A stretch of 64,000 nt of DNA from Lentibacter algarum (GCF_040580765.1 NZ_CP158687.1:3038001-3102000); one strand, 5' to 3'. Positions 28,101-37,377 are shown, counted from the stretch's first letter. Made by a program: numbers and translations. The notes: generated by a model not told the origin, from the sequence alone.

Positions 28101-28503
28101 GACGGAGCAGTGAGGCACAAAAGGAGTGGATCGTCTGGATGCGCAGGCCGCCCGGTGTTTCGATCGCTTTGGCGAAGAGGCGGCGGGCATTTTTGTAGTA
28201 GCTGGGATCAGCACCAACGGCTGCGCCAAGCTCGGCCAGCTCTTGTTCTAGCTCCGTGTTAGACTTCATCGCCCATGTGCCTAGGCGCTTGAGCAAGCGG
28301 TTTTGCATCTCGGAGGCGGCGGCCTTGGTGTAGGTCAGGCAGAGGATATTTTGCGGGTCGACGTCCTCAAGCAGAAGTCGGGCGACGCGGTCTGTGAGCA
28401 CGCGGGTTTTGCCAGAGCCTGCGTTAGCGGAGAGCCATGTAGAGGCGTCAGGGCGCGCAGCATCGATCTGGGCGATCGTTGCGTCATTCGGGCGAGCGCT
28501 CAT
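25111..28503 (-). CDS. addA: Double-strand break repair helicase-nuclease AddA
   Basis: A 1130-residue UvrD/RecB-type enzyme of the alphaproteobacterial AddA type. Walker A SANAGSGKTRVLTDRV is at 24-39, LVDEAQDTSPEQW (motif II) near 391, motif IV-VI regions include VMTVHGSKGLEAPIV near 772, and the C-terminal PD-(D/E)XK nuclease has VLAVDFKTNATVP near 1060. With AddB it processes DNA ends for RecA. It overlaps the addB stop by 4 nt. Confidence 0.96.
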   Translation of the reverse strand: MSARPNDATIAQIDAARPDASTWLSANAGSGKTRVLTDRVARLLLEDVDPQNILCLTYTKAAASEMQNRLLKRLGTWAMKSNTELEQELAELGAAVGADPSYYKNARRLFAKAIETPGGLRIQTIHSFCASLLRRFPLEAGVTPQFTELDDRSSAQLREQVADDLATSSEGKLLLDMISHLGGNEFEKFTASIVSNKAKFAQELTRADVCKTFNIPADLTQDKLLSEVFLGGEVELIAQILPFLAASEKVSDNRAHDKLATVKGPSLGALLTFESAFLTSSGKNPFSAKLTSYATNDTRELYSHLAPQIEALILRVEAARPRRVALAAAQSTLALHAFSRAFLARYDAVKQARGWLDFDDLILKTKALLTNPQVAEWVLYRLDGGIDHILVDEAQDTSPEQWAVIEELAREITSGQGAQAEKPRTIFVVGDKKQSIYSFQGADAAEFGRMQNLFQDKLSLHEKPLHSRNLAYSFRSASAILNTVDAVFEEQDGAGFEADARHIAFHETMPGRVDIWPIVEKNDKAEDPLWYDPLDILTPDDPVSVLAAKIASSIKQMIDSKALIPTKHTDGTWQARPIHEGDVLILLQRRSDLFHEIIRACKLVGLEVAGADRLRIGEQIAVKDITALLKFLATQEDDLSLAAVLRSPLFGWSEQELFTLAANRKGYLWEALRSETVTHSATLEILNDLRRVTDFLRPYDLIERILTRHKGRQNILARLGYEAEDALDAFLTQALNYERASVPSLTGFLSWLESDDPEIKRQTEAAGKRIRVMTVHGSKGLEAPIVIMPDTADRKNEFRGQIVGIEGTALYKQSKDDSPAVLQDAVDQQIAAQQAERERLLYVSMTRAEKWLIIAAAGEAKSGGNSWYESVSNAAQKLPFEPVSHDGQIIQRLESGDWTALIDHSQSDLPQDAQIPLEPQFTKSAPDGPSRPQTFSASNLPGAKALAGSDGLDETAAMRFGTKVHLLLEHLPSVSPAERSMLAQSLLFDFDEKEENAAVCAEVETVLSNKDLAPLFAEDALSEVALSAPSTTLGKRLHGIIDKLVLSEDRVLAVDFKTNATVPEAPQDTPLGILRQMGAYSEALALIYPNRKIETAILWTKTASLMTLPQDIVMKAYQDTTYLDDLPPTT

Positions 28504-31466
28504 GTCAGCACCTCTTTTACAGGGTCGTCAGTGCTGCTCCATTCGCCGAAGCGGGCGAGGTGATCATAGTCGCCTGTGAAGCTTTCTTTTTGAACTGCGC
28601 GACGAGAGGGGTAACCTTTGTCTGGAGACAGGAACGCGAGGATAAGCCGTCTGAATTCGGCGAGAATATTTGCTGTGTCGTATTCCTCGGGCTTCAGCAG
28701 GAACTCGCCGCAATCCGAACCTAGGCCGATGTAACCGATCCTGCCAATGGCTGTCGCTGGGATATCTTTGAAGGCTCCCTCAGAAGCCATTGCCGCTGTC
28801 AGCGGGAGCTGCTTGTCAAAACTCTTTCGCACGTCAGGACTGGAGGGCTTTCCTGTCTTGTAATCATAGATCGCGAGTGTTTGGTCATCGAGAAGGTCAA
28901 ACCTGTCGGCCTTGCCCTTGAGAGAGAAGCCGATGTCTTTCAATTCGAGCTGTCCTTCTGCCTCGGCCTTGAGGAATTGTCCGTGTTTTGCGCGCTCGGC
29001 CTCTTCCTTGAGAAGGCTATCTATGACTTTTTCAAAGCGGGCGCGCCATATGAGGCGTGCTGCGGGCCAAGGGACATCGCGTTCTAGGATATCTTGGGCC
29101 AGTGCGCTGAGGGTCGCACGGTTGCGGAGTGACGGGTCAGCACTGGCCGCCTTGATGAAGTCTTCCATGACTGTGTGCAGAATTGTGCCGCGTAGGAGTG
29201 CGTCGGGCATTTTTTGCAAGGGATTGAGCGGATTGAGCTTGAGGATATGGCGTGCGTAAATCGCATATGGATCGCGGATGAGCGTTTGAATTTTGGTTAT
29301 TGAGAGCGTCCGCGGACGATTTATCACAGGGGGCACTGGCGCGGGGCGCTGGGCTTGTGGGACCAGGGCCAAAGGAGCATCAATTTGCTTGGCGCGTGTG
29401 AGCCAAGGTTTGGCGCGCGCCCGCATTTCGCTAAGGGCTTTTTCGCCCCGTTCTTGAGAAAGACCTATTAGCAAATTGGTCAGGCGAATGACCCAGCGAG
29501 AGGGAACTGTTTCGGCATCATCCGATTTATGGGCCCGAGTGAGCCATACTTCTTTTGCCGCAATTGCTTGCTGAAAGTCATGAGCCGAGAGGCCAATTCG
29601 CCGCTCAGGCAGAAGCAGTCCAAGCTTGGCGCGCATGGCGCGATTGAGCCAAGGGTCGGGCGCGGGAGCTTCTGGCCAGCTGCCCTCGTTGAGCCCAGCA
29701 AGAATAAGGAGATCGACGCCCTGTACGCGGGCCTCAAGTGTGCCCCAGATGAGCACGCCAGAATGTGTCGCCTCGCTGCGGCGAACCTCGCCAGAGGAGA
29801 GGGAGGAATCAATCAGATTGATGTAGTCATAATGCGTCATCTCACCGCCAGCAGGGGCGCAGGCGAGCAGGCTGTTGAAAAGCTTTTGCGCTTCTTCGCC
29901 GTCATCTTTTTTCCAGAGCGGTGTTTCTGCTATTGAGGGTCCGCGCGAAAGAGCTTCCGCTGTTTCTAGATGTGTTTTGATGAGCACCTCCAAAGGCTGC
30001 TCGCCCACCACACTGAGGCCAAAAAACGCTTCGGACACCCAAGCGGCCCAGAGGCGCGCGGCTTCGTCTTTATGGGCGGTAGCGAAGGCCAAAAGCGTAT
30101 CTGTGTCGGGCTGGGGCACGCCCTTGCGGCGAATATAGAGCTCAAGCTCGCGGGTGTATCGCAGGTGTGTGCCGCGCTCTTCGAGCGCGTTGCAGAGCGG
30201 ATGCTTGAGAAGTGTGATGAGCGCTTCTGCCGTAAGTGCGCGGGGGCTGAGCACCTCTTGTACATGACGCAGAAAACGACCGACGGGGGAGAGATGCAAC
30301 GGCTCACCAGCACTGTCATCAGGCGTGATGCTCCAGCGGGCAAGTGCCGCTGTGACTTGGCGTGAAAGGCCGCGATCAGGGGTGATTAGGGCGGCTTGCT
30401 GGCCGTCTTCTGCCGCTTGGCGTAGGCGTAGAGCGATGGCGAGAGCTTCGTCCCGCTGGGAGTTGGCCTCAAGGAGTGTGATCCCGCTTGTCGCTTCTTC
30501 AGCGATCAGCGCGGCTTCGGAGCGGTTTTCGATCCACTGATCTGTGACAGGTGCGGGGCGTAGGGCTAGGGAGAGAAGTCTGTTGCGTGCCTCTGATGGC
30601 GCCGTACCTGCAGGCCATTGCTTTACGTCTTTCGGCGCGAGCTCAAGGGCTGCGAGAAGCGCTTGAAAACGGTATTGTGGATGATCTTCAGACATGGCCG
30701 CATCGGGAAGTCGCGGCCAAGCATCTGCGGCGAAAGCAAAGTCAAAGCCCGGGAGAACGACAGCACCTTGTGGCAGCTTTGAAACCGCGCGCATGAGCGC
30801 GGCTGTGAGGCCACGTGAGCCTGTGGAGCCAGCAATGATGATCGGGTCATTTGGTGGCTTTTCGGACCAACGAGCAACGAGCGCTTCTGTGATCTTGCGG
30901 CTGCGTTGCGCTGTTGTTAGCCCATCGCGGCTCAAGGCGTAAGTTTGCACAATTTTGAGGAAGGCTTGAGCGCGCTCCCAATGGCCTGATTGGTCTGTGA
31001 CATCCAGCGCTGCGACGGCATCGGGCGCAACGCCTTCTTCGTGCATTTCACTCATCAGTGCGGTGAGGCTTTCGGCCAGATCAAAGGCCGCTTCACGGGG
31101 CGCGATGGCTGTGTGATCTTTTGTTTTGGTCTCTGCTTCGATCAGTGAGCGAATTAGGACTGAGAGCGCCAGCTTGGTCTGCAAGGCTGGCTCTGACGCG
31201 GGCAGCGGGCAGTTTGGATCGAGGGTGGCGAAGTCAGAAATAAGCGAGATGCGTGGCAGCAGGAGCGCGTCGCCCTCGTCAAACAACTCACTTACACGGC
31301 GCGCCATGCGGCGGGTGTTGAGAACAAGATGTACGCGTGCCAACGCCTCGGGCGGTTTGTCGGCATAGGCAGTTTGGAGGGCATCAACAAGTGCACGGGG
31401 AAAGTCTGCGCCAAGCGGAGTGCCGAACAGTTGGGGAAACTTGGAACCATTAAACAGGGGTGTCAT
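28500..31466 (-). CDS. addB: Double-strand break repair protein AddB
   Basis: A 988-residue protein. The inactive helicase-like N-terminal region carries IIAGSTGSRGLTAALMRAV near 207, and the C-terminal nuclease has ALAIYDYKTGKPSSPDVRK near 900. AddB recognises recombination hotspots and cuts one strand in partnership with AddA. The ATG at 31466 (MTPLFNGSKFP) is chosen; longer starts run well into the upstream nucleotidyltransferase gene. It overlaps murU by 17 nt. Confidence 0.95.
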   Translation of the reverse strand: MTPLFNGSKFPQLFGTPLGADFPRALVDALQTAYADKPPEALARVHLVLNTRRMARRVSELFDEGDALLLPRISLISDFATLDPNCPLPASEPALQTKLALSVLIRSLIEAETKTKDHTAIAPREAAFDLAESLTALMSEMHEEGVAPDAVAALDVTDQSGHWERAQAFLKIVQTYALSRDGLTTAQRSRKITEALVARWSEKPPNDPIIIAGSTGSRGLTAALMRAVSKLPQGAVVLPGFDFAFAADAWPRLPDAAMSEDHPQYRFQALLAALELAPKDVKQWPAGTAPSEARNRLLSLALRPAPVTDQWIENRSEAALIAEEATSGITLLEANSQRDEALAIALRLRQAAEDGQQAALITPDRGLSRQVTAALARWSITPDDSAGEPLHLSPVGRFLRHVQEVLSPRALTAEALITLLKHPLCNALEERGTHLRYTRELELYIRRKGVPQPDTDTLLAFATAHKDEAARLWAAWVSEAFFGLSVVGEQPLEVLIKTHLETAEALSRGPSIAETPLWKKDDGEEAQKLFNSLLACAPAGGEMTHYDYINLIDSSLSSGEVRRSEATHSGVLIWGTLEARVQGVDLLILAGLNEGSWPEAPAPDPWLNRAMRAKLGLLLPERRIGLSAHDFQQAIAAKEVWLTRAHKSDDAETVPSRWVIRLTNLLIGLSQERGEKALSEMRARAKPWLTRAKQIDAPLALVPQAQRPAPVPPVINRPRTLSITKIQTLIRDPYAIYARHILKLNPLNPLQKMPDALLRGTILHTVMEDFIKAASADPSLRNRATLSALAQDILERDVPWPAARLIWRARFEKVIDSLLKEEAERAKHGQFLKAEAEGQLELKDIGFSLKGKADRFDLLDDQTLAIYDYKTGKPSSPDVRKSFDKQLPLTAAMASEGAFKDIPATAIGRIGYIGLGSDCGEFLLKPEEYDTANILAEFRRLILAFLSPDKGYPSRRAVQKESFTGDYDHLARFGEWSSTDDPVKEVLT

Positions 31467-32139
31467 TGAGCATCCTTTCGGCCCGTGTGATGCCTTCAGG
31501 GGAGCCGACATCGCACCACTGGCCAGAATAGGGCAGCCCGTAAAGGCGCCCAGAGGCGAGGAGCTTGTCCCAAACAAGATTGAGTGAAAAAGCTCGCTCG
31601 TTGATCTCTTCTGTCAACTCTGGCTTGATGATCTGTGCGCCCGAATAAACAAGGCCTGCGCCGCGTGTAATTTGGCCTGTTTTGTTTAGAATAAAGTCGC
31701 CCATGCCTTTGTGACCGAGCGCATTTTCGCGCGGTATCAAGAGGAGGAGCGCATCCATTTTGTCTGGGTCCCATGCGGCCTGCAAAGCGCTGAGTGGATT
31801 GGGGCCGCGCCAGAGCGCATCAGAATTGAGCGTGAAAGCGGGGCCGCTGCCGAGATGAGTTTGTGCATTTCGCAAGCCCCCGCCTGTTTCCAAGATATCG
31901 GGGGCTTCTGTAAGCGTTGTGACACCGCTGTCTGCGAGGTGCTCCTCAAGGATATGCGGGAGGTAGTGCAGATTGACGACCGTTTTGAGGCCCAGTGGCG
32001 CAGCGAGCGCGAGAGTATGATCAATCAGCGGTTTGCCAGCGACTTTGACCATCGGTTTTGGCTGGTGCGCTGTGAGCGCGCCCATACGAGTGCCGAAACC
32101 TGCGGCAAAGATCATCAGAGCGTTTGGAGTGTTCCGCAT
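31450..32139 (-). CDS. murU: N-acetylmuramate-1-phosphate uridylyltransferase MurU-like
   Basis: A 229-residue nucleotidyltransferase with MIFAAGFGTRMGALT at residues 9-23 and QPKPMVKVAGKPLIDHTL following. Paired with an AmgK-like kinase, it fits the MurU role: making UDP-MurNAc from MurNAc-1-phosphate in the recycling route that bypasses fosfomycin-sensitive MurA. Two starts are possible: ATG 32139 (25-nt overlap with amgK) or ATG 32115, which makes a TGATG stop-start junction. MltA at 7456-8493 generates the upstream recycling products. Confidence 0.88.
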   Translation of the reverse strand: MRNTPNALMIFAAGFGTRMGALTAHQPKPMVKVAGKPLIDHTLALAAPLGLKTVVNLHYLPHILEEHLADSGVTTLTEAPDILETGGGLRNAQTHLGSGPAFTLNSDALWRGPNPLSALQAAWDPDKMDALLLLIPRENALGHKGMGDFILNKTGQITRGAGLVYSGAQIIKPELTEEINERAFSLNLVWDKLLASGRLYGLPYSGQWCDVGSPEGITRAERMLNDTPV

Positions 32140-33137
32140 TTGACCTTCAATTCTGTGAGGAGCGCTTCGGAAGGCGCGGGCAAATCGGCGAGAAGTTGTG
32201 TGCGTATGTCTGACAGCAAAGGGTGCTCCAGATCGCGTATCAGATAGCCCCAGACGCGGGGGATGAAATCAACGTAATGAGGCTTGCCCGCCAAGAGCGA
32301 GAGCCGCGCAAAGACGCCGAGAATGCGCAGGTTTCTCTGTGCGCCAAGAAGGGCATAGGCGGCATGGAATTCTGTCTCATCATGCCCGCTTCCGTTGATG
32401 TAGTGGGCAAGCATTTTCTGTTCGATTGCGGGGGGGACATCGCGTCGAGCATCTTGCAACAGTGAGACGAGATCATAGGCCGGGTGACCCAGCATCGCAT
32501 CTTGAAAATCAAGCAGGCCGACGCGGGCAGGGCCGATGCGCGTGGGGAGCCAGAGAAGATTTTCGGCGTGATAGTCACGCTGGATCAGCACTGTTTGGTC
32601 AGGGATATGTGCATCTAGAAGGGCCTGAAAGGCGGTGTGAAATGCGTCCGACTGCGCGGCCATGCTGCCCGTCTCTTGTGCGCCATACCAGCGGTAAGCG
32701 AGAGCGGCCATATCGGCCATTACGGGTGCATCATAGGGTGCGAGGCTTTGTGGCGGCGTATGGCTGTGTAAGGCTAGGAGCACATCTGTCGCAGCGGTGT
32801 AGAGCTCTGTTTCCAGTGCTGGCGCACTGAGCACGACGCGGGCGAAAAGATCGTCTCCGAGGTCTTCAAGCAGCAGAAAGCCACACTCAGTATCAGCGGC
32901 AAGGATGTGTGGAGCTGAGAGGCCAAGGCTTGTAAGATATTCTGCGATGGCCACGAACGGACGAACGTCTTCGCCCTTTTCGGGAGGAGCATCCATCAGG
33001 ACAGCGGGAGATCCGTCGGTGGCCTGTAAGCGCTCGTAGCGACGGTTGGATGCATCGCCAGCAAGGGGGGCGCGTACCGCGTCGCTCCAGCCTGCAGCGG
33101 CAAGAAAATCTGTGGAAAGATTGTAGCGCTCAGTCAT
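32115..33137 (-). CDS. amgK: N-acetylmuramate/N-acetylglucosamine kinase AmgK-like
   Basis: A 340-residue aminoglycoside-phosphotransferase-fold kinase. It has the catalytic loop LIQRDYHAENLLW near 188-200 and the metal motif LLDFQDAMLGHPAYDL near 210. AmgK phosphorylates MurNAc at the anomeric position for MurU. The gene overlaps tsaE by 4 nt upstream and murU downstream. Confidence 0.88.
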   Translation of the reverse strand: MTERYNLSTDFLAAAGWSDAVRAPLAGDASNRRYERLQATDGSPAVLMDAPPEKGEDVRPFVAIAEYLTSLGLSAPHILAADTECGFLLLEDLGDDLFARVVLSAPALETELYTAATDVLLALHSHTPPQSLAPYDAPVMADMAALAYRWYGAQETGSMAAQSDAFHTAFQALLDAHIPDQTVLIQRDYHAENLLWLPTRIGPARVGLLDFQDAMLGHPAYDLVSLLQDARRDVPPAIEQKMLAHYINGSGHDETEFHAAYALLGAQRNLRILGVFARLSLLAGKPHYVDFIPRVWGYLIRDLEHPLLSDIRTQLLADLPAPSEALLTELKVKCGTLQTL

Positions 33138-33607
33138 GTGAAGCTCAGTTCTTTGAGGAAAGACCAGCGTTCGGGGCCGGACATATGCAGCACTCTTTCG
33201 CCCTCCTGCGCTGTTAGGTCAAGCCTGAGCGTGAGCGAAGTGGCGGGGCGTAGGCTGCCAAGGCGGTCAGGCCACTCGATAAGGCAGATAGCCTCTTCAA
33301 AAGCTTCGGTGAGTCCAAGCTCTTCAAGTTCAGACGGGTCGGTCAGGCGGTAAAGATCGGCGTGCCAAATCTCGAGCCCGTTGTCTGCCTCGTACGTTTG
33401 TACCAAGGTAAATGTCGGCGATGGCACATCTTCGTGGATGCTCAGGCGCGAGAGGATCAATGCGCGGGCGAGGTGGGTTTTGCCCGCGCCAATGCCGCCC
33501 TCGAGTAGAACAGTATCCCCCGCAGAAAGACGCGCACCAAGGGCCGCTGCAAAGTGGGAGGTGGCGCTTTCGCTGCCTAAAACTGCGGTATGTTCAAATT
33601 GCGCCAT
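33134..33607 (-). CDS. tsaE: tRNA threonylcarbamoyladenosine biosynthesis ATPase TsaE
   Basis: A 157-residue P-loop protein with LLEGGIGAGKTHLARALI near 33-50 (Walker A), SPTFTLVQTYE near 68, and WHADLYRL near 85. It supports TsaB-TsaD in making t6A on ANN-decoding tRNAs. It opens the tsaE-amgK-murU-addB-addA run on the minus strand, in which each gene overlaps the next. Confidence 0.94.
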   Translation of the reverse strand: MAQFEHTAVLGSESATSHFAAALGARLSAGDTVLLEGGIGAGKTHLARALILSRLSIHEDVPSPTFTLVQTYEADNGLEIWHADLYRLTDPSELEELGLTEAFEEAICLIEWPDRLGSLRPATSLTLRLDLTAQEGERVLHMSGPERWSFLKELSFT

Positions 33608-33648
33608 AGGCCGAAGATGGCCTCTGGAGCACGGCGCTGCAAGGGCTT

Positions 33649-35199
33649 TTAGCCCGCTTCTGCTGCAACGATTGTAGGCGGCAGATCACGCCTCATGAGG
33701 GCAGCTGTGTGCAGGGTAACGATGGTTGCATTGCCTTCGTGGACACGCAGATCGTAGTCGAGTTTTTCGCCACTGAGAAGGGTGAGGCTGCCTTGTCGCT
33801 CGCTTCCGTGGCGCATGCGTGCTGAAAGCGTATCGCGTATTGCACCTGGCTCGAGTTTGTCTTTCCAGAGCTGAATGATGTTTCCAAGAGTGTAGCTCGC
33901 AGCTTGCTCAGTATCTGGGAGGCCGAGAAAGCGCGCAAAGGCCCTGCTCCAGAACAGAATTGTCCCATCGGATTCAAAGCATACCAAAGCATCTTCCATG
34001 GCTTCCATGGCAATATTGCGCAGCTCGAGCTGGCCTTTGAAGCGTTGGGTGAGGGAGACCTCAACGCTTATGTCCTCGATCAAGATCGCGATGGCGCCGT
34101 CGGGATGGGGGCGACCCACGATGCGGTAGGTGAGGCCATTGGGCAAGCGCCATGTCTCTTGATAGCGGCCGTCAGAGGACTTTACCACGAGATCGGCGAT
34201 TTGGCGGCGCCAAGAGGAATAGTCTTTAGGCTCGGGCATGATCCTGTTGTCGCGGAGGCGGTCAAAGAAGCTCTGCAAATTGGGCTGGGCCGAGAGGAAG
34301 TGAGGCGGAAGTGATGTCAGATCAATCAGCGCGGGATTGAAGAGTACGAGACGCCTATCACGATCAAAAATGGCGAGACCTGTCGAAAGCTGCGCAAATG
34401 TCTTGGCGAGCGTCTGAACGAATTTGCGTTGGGCGGTCTCGGCAGCGATCAGCCCGTCAACATTGACGGCGCAGTTCAAGAGTACATCCTCGGAGACTTC
34501 CACGCTCGAGATATCAAACCAGTGTGCTTCGCTTTGAGAAGATCCAACTGATATCGAAACTCTTTGGCTCTGACCGCTCAGAGCGCGCAGCGTGTCAAAA
34601 TGAAAGACTTCTTTGATTTCACTGCCTGTGCTGGCTTTTGCCCTTTGGAGTGTGCGAAAGGCTTTGTTGGACCAGATAACTTGGCCCTTTGAGATGGCCC
34701 ACATCGGATGTGTGAGTTTGTCTACCGCGTTTTCGCGTGTTTCGAGCTCGGCGCGGTGCGACAACTCGCGGTGTTTGTCGACGGGGCTGAGCGGCGCCTC
34801 GTCTGTGATTGTAACGGTAAGGGCTTCTCCGTCTCCATCGATGTGCAGCATGCCGCTGTCATCTGGGAACCTCGAGGCATAACTCTCTTGGGCGGTTTCA
34901 TCAGACGGATCTGGCAATATCCTAGGCAGATCGGCAAAGCGGACTTTCAGGGCATCGCGGGCTTGCTCCCACACGATCGATTGTGCCTCTTCGATTTGTA
35001 CAATCTCGAGTGCAGTGCGGCTGGCGGAGATACAGGACTGGCCAGAAAAGCGCATCCAAGGACTCTCAGCATAGCGGGACGGGAGCGAAACCTTTGGCTT
35101 GAAAAAAAGATTTCCAAGATAAATGCATGAAAAGATAACTGCGGCTGTAACCAAGCCTGCAATGAGGACCACAAGTATATCTATAGTTTCCAACAACAT
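33649..35199 (-). CDS. Membrane-anchored PAS-domain protein without kinase domain
   Basis: A 516-residue protein. One N-terminal membrane segment spans about 7-31 (LVVLIAGLVTAAVIFSCIYL). PAS-like regions follow: one near 160-255 (HPMWAISKGQVIWSNKAFRT), a second near 270-385 (STGLAIFDRDRRLVLFNPAL) and a third near 395-490 (MEDALVCFESDGTILFWSRA). No H-box, HATPase, GGDEF or EAL region is seen, so the output is unclear. It may sense a small ligand or redox state and signal by protein contact. It lies between regB and tsaE on the same strand, 63 bp after regB. Confidence 0.75.
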   Translation of the reverse strand: MLLETIDILVVLIAGLVTAAVIFSCIYLGNLFFKPKVSLPSRYAESPWMRFSGQSCISASRTALEIVQIEEAQSIVWEQARDALKVRFADLPRILPDPSDETAQESYASRFPDDSGMLHIDGDGEALTVTITDEAPLSPVDKHRELSHRAELETRENAVDKLTHPMWAISKGQVIWSNKAFRTLQRAKASTGSEIKEVFHFDTLRALSGQSQRVSISVGSSQSEAHWFDISSVEVSEDVLLNCAVNVDGLIAAETAQRKFVQTLAKTFAQLSTGLAIFDRDRRLVLFNPALIDLTSLPPHFLSAQPNLQSFFDRLRDNRIMPEPKDYSSWRRQIADLVVKSSDGRYQETWRLPNGLTYRIVGRPHPDGAIAILIEDISVEVSLTQRFKGQLELRNIAMEAMEDALVCFESDGTILFWSRAFARFLGLPDTEQAASYTLGNIIQLWKDKLEPGAIRDTLSARMRHGSERQGSLTLLSGEKLDYDLRVHEGNATIVTLHTAALMRRDLPPTIVAAEAG

Positions 35200-35262
35200 C
35201 GCTACATTCCCAATACGTGTCTTATCTTGGCGTAAATTTTCTTAAATAATAGTTAACTTTAT

Positions 35263-36675
35263 TTAGATCTCGATTGGTCGATTGGCGCCGAGGGGTGTGC
35301 GGCCCTCGCTTTTGTCAATTGCGATATCGTCATTTTTCCAGCGCACAATAACAAGTGCGCCCGAACGGTGTGACTCTGAGTCTGTTTGCTGGCTGTGGTT
35401 TGGGCCGTTGGCAAAGTTGAGTTCTGCGCCGGACCGCTCCAACAATGTCTTGGCAATAAACAGGCCAAGGCCCATGCCTTCGTAAGCGGTTTTGCGGGCG
35501 CGATCTTGTGCGTTGGTGCGCCGCCGCATGAAAGGATCTCCGATGCGCCCGATCATTCCAGGCGGGAAGCCGCCGCCGTCGTCCTGAATTCTGACGGTGA
35601 TGCTATCGGCGCTCCAAATCGTTTCGACCCAGACATTGGTGCGTGAAAAGTCGACAGCATTCTGGACGAGGTTGCGCAGGCCATGGATAATTTCAGGCTT
35701 GCGGTAAATTTCGGGTTGAGGTGTTCCGTCGGCGCTTTCTTCGTGGAAATGAATATCGCGCCCGCGGCCGATGTGTGGGCTGGCCGCATCTTGGACCACA
35801 GTGGTGACGGGGGCTTGGCGCATGTAGATGTCGTCTTTGCCAGCGCGTCCCATTGAGCGCAGAATGTCGCGACACCTATCGGTTTGGTCTACGATCAGTT
35901 GGATGTCTTCGCGCAGCTCGCTGCCTTCAGGGAACTCGTCGAGCAACTCGGAGCTGGTGAGCTTGATTGTCGCCAGAGGGGTGCCGAGCTCATGCGCGGC
36001 AGCGGCGACAACCCCGCCAAGGTCTGTCAATTTTTGTTCGCGGGAGAGGGCGAGCTGTGCTGCCTGAAAGGCCTCCGACATGGCATTGGCATCCAGCGCA
36101 ATGCGACGGACGTAGACGCCCAGAAAGGTTACAGCGATGATTACGGCGGCCCAGGTGCCGAAGATGAATATCTCGGGAATCCGCAATATATAGCCTTGGT
36201 CTGTGCGCAGGGGGTAATAGAACTGGCTGAGGACAGAGGCTATCAGGACAGTGATCAGCCCGAGGGTGATTGTGCTTCGCGTGGAGAGCACCGCGGCCGA
36301 TACGGCGACGGGCCCGACAATCAGAACGGAAAACGGATTGTTTAGTCCGCCTGCAAGAAAAAGCAGCGCGCCGAGCTGCAACAAATCAAACAGAACCATA
36401 AAGAAGTTTTCCGGCTCTGAAAGACGGCGGTTTTGAGGGAACACAAACATTGCAATCAGGTTTGCCAGAACCGAGGCCCCGATCACGAGATAAAACAGGC
36501 TAACTTCAAGGCGCAGGTTATAATAGTGCTCTGCCACAAAAAGCGCGGCGAGTTGGCCAAAGACGGCAGCCCATCTGAGCCAGATGATTGTCCGCAAGCG
36601 AATATAGCTTCCGCGGCGCAAGCCCTCAGGCAGTGGATAGGCGGGGGATGGTTGAGGCGTATTGTCCGATTGCAT
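35263..36675 (-). CDS. regB: Redox sensor histidine kinase RegB/PrrB
   Basis: A 470-residue kinase with about six N-terminal membrane segments. The quinone-sensing motif GGLNNPF (near 104-110) is present, as are the H-box AAAAHELGTPLATIKL with phospho-His near 225, the redox-active Cys in QTDRCRDILR near 267, and ATP-binding N and G boxes (NLVQNAVDF, GLGLFIAKTLLE). RegB represses itself when the respiratory chain is oxidised and phosphorylates RegA under low oxygen. It is divergent from senC-regA with a 72-bp shared promoter region. Confidence 0.97.
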   Translation of the reverse strand: MQSDNTPQPSPAYPLPEGLRRGSYIRLRTIIWLRWAAVFGQLAALFVAEHYYNLRLEVSLFYLVIGASVLANLIAMFVFPQNRRLSEPENFFMVLFDLLQLGALLFLAGGLNNPFSVLIVGPVAVSAAVLSTRSTITLGLITVLIASVLSQFYYPLRTDQGYILRIPEIFIFGTWAAVIIAVTFLGVYVRRIALDANAMSEAFQAAQLALSREQKLTDLGGVVAAAAHELGTPLATIKLTSSELLDEFPEGSELREDIQLIVDQTDRCRDILRSMGRAGKDDIYMRQAPVTTVVQDAASPHIGRGRDIHFHEESADGTPQPEIYRKPEIIHGLRNLVQNAVDFSRTNVWVETIWSADSITVRIQDDGGGFPPGMIGRIGDPFMRRRTNAQDRARKTAYEGMGLGLFIAKTLLERSGAELNFANGPNHSQQTDSESHRSGALVIVRWKNDDIAIDKSEGRTPLGANRPIEI

Positions 36676-36747
36676 GTTGTGTTTGGCCGCCTAAATGAGA
36701 GAGTAGAAACGCGAGCATGCTAAGAATGCAGCAAGAAAGGAAGACCT

Positions 36748-37377
36748 ATGTCACGGAATTTGGCGATTGGAGCGGCCGTAGCCGCTGGAGCCCTCCTGAT
36801 TGGAACCTTTGGATACACATATTTTGCAGGTGGTTCGGGCGACAAATTTGCGGAATGCCGCATTGGTGCTGTCGCGGGCGGTACATCTGCAATTGGCGGG
36901 CCATTCGAGCTTGTGGACGAGACGGGCAAGACCGTAACGGATAAAGACGTTATCACTAAGCCGACGCTGCTTTATTTTGGTTATACGTTCTGCCCAGATG
37001 TCTGCCCGCTCGACACCTCTCGCAACGGCGAAGCGGCCGTGCTCCTAGAAGAGCGCGGATATGATGTTGGCACGGCGTTTATTTCGATTGATCCTGAGCG
37101 AGACACGCCTGAGTCATTGGCCGAATTTACTGGTGTGATGCACCCTGAAATGCTCGGGCTGACGGGCTCTGCTGAGCAGGTAAAGGCGGCAAGTATGGCG
37201 TATCGCACCTATTTCAAGAAGCAAGACCCAGAAGAAGGCGACGAGTTTTATCTCGTGGACCACTCCACCTTCACCTACCTTGTGACGCCAGAGCAGGGCT
37301 TTATCGACTTTTTTAAGCGCGATGAAAGTCCTGAGCAAATGGCTGATCGGGTGCAGTGCTTTGTGGATAAGCTGTAA
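36748..37377 (+). CDS. senC: SCO1/SenC copper chaperone for cytochrome oxidase
   Basis: A 209-residue membrane-tethered thioredoxin-fold protein. An N-terminal anchor spans about 5-25 (AAVAAGALLIGTFGYTYFAG), the copper site is FCPDVCPLD near 89-97, and the third ligand His is in LVDHSTFTYLV near 171. It supplies copper to the CuA or CuB site of heme-copper oxidases. It lies between divergent regB and the downstream regA, the classical arrangement of this locus. Confidence 0.95.
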   Translation: MSRNLAIGAAVAAGALLIGTFGYTYFAGGSGDKFAECRIGAVAGGTSAIGGPFELVDETGKTVTDKDVITKPTLLYFGYTFCPDVCPLDTSRNGEAAVLLEERGYDVGTAFISIDPERDTPESLAEFTGVMHPEMLGLTGSAEQVKAASMAYRTYFKKQDPEEGDEFYLVDHSTFTYLVTPEQGFIDFFKRDESPEQMADRVQCFVDKL

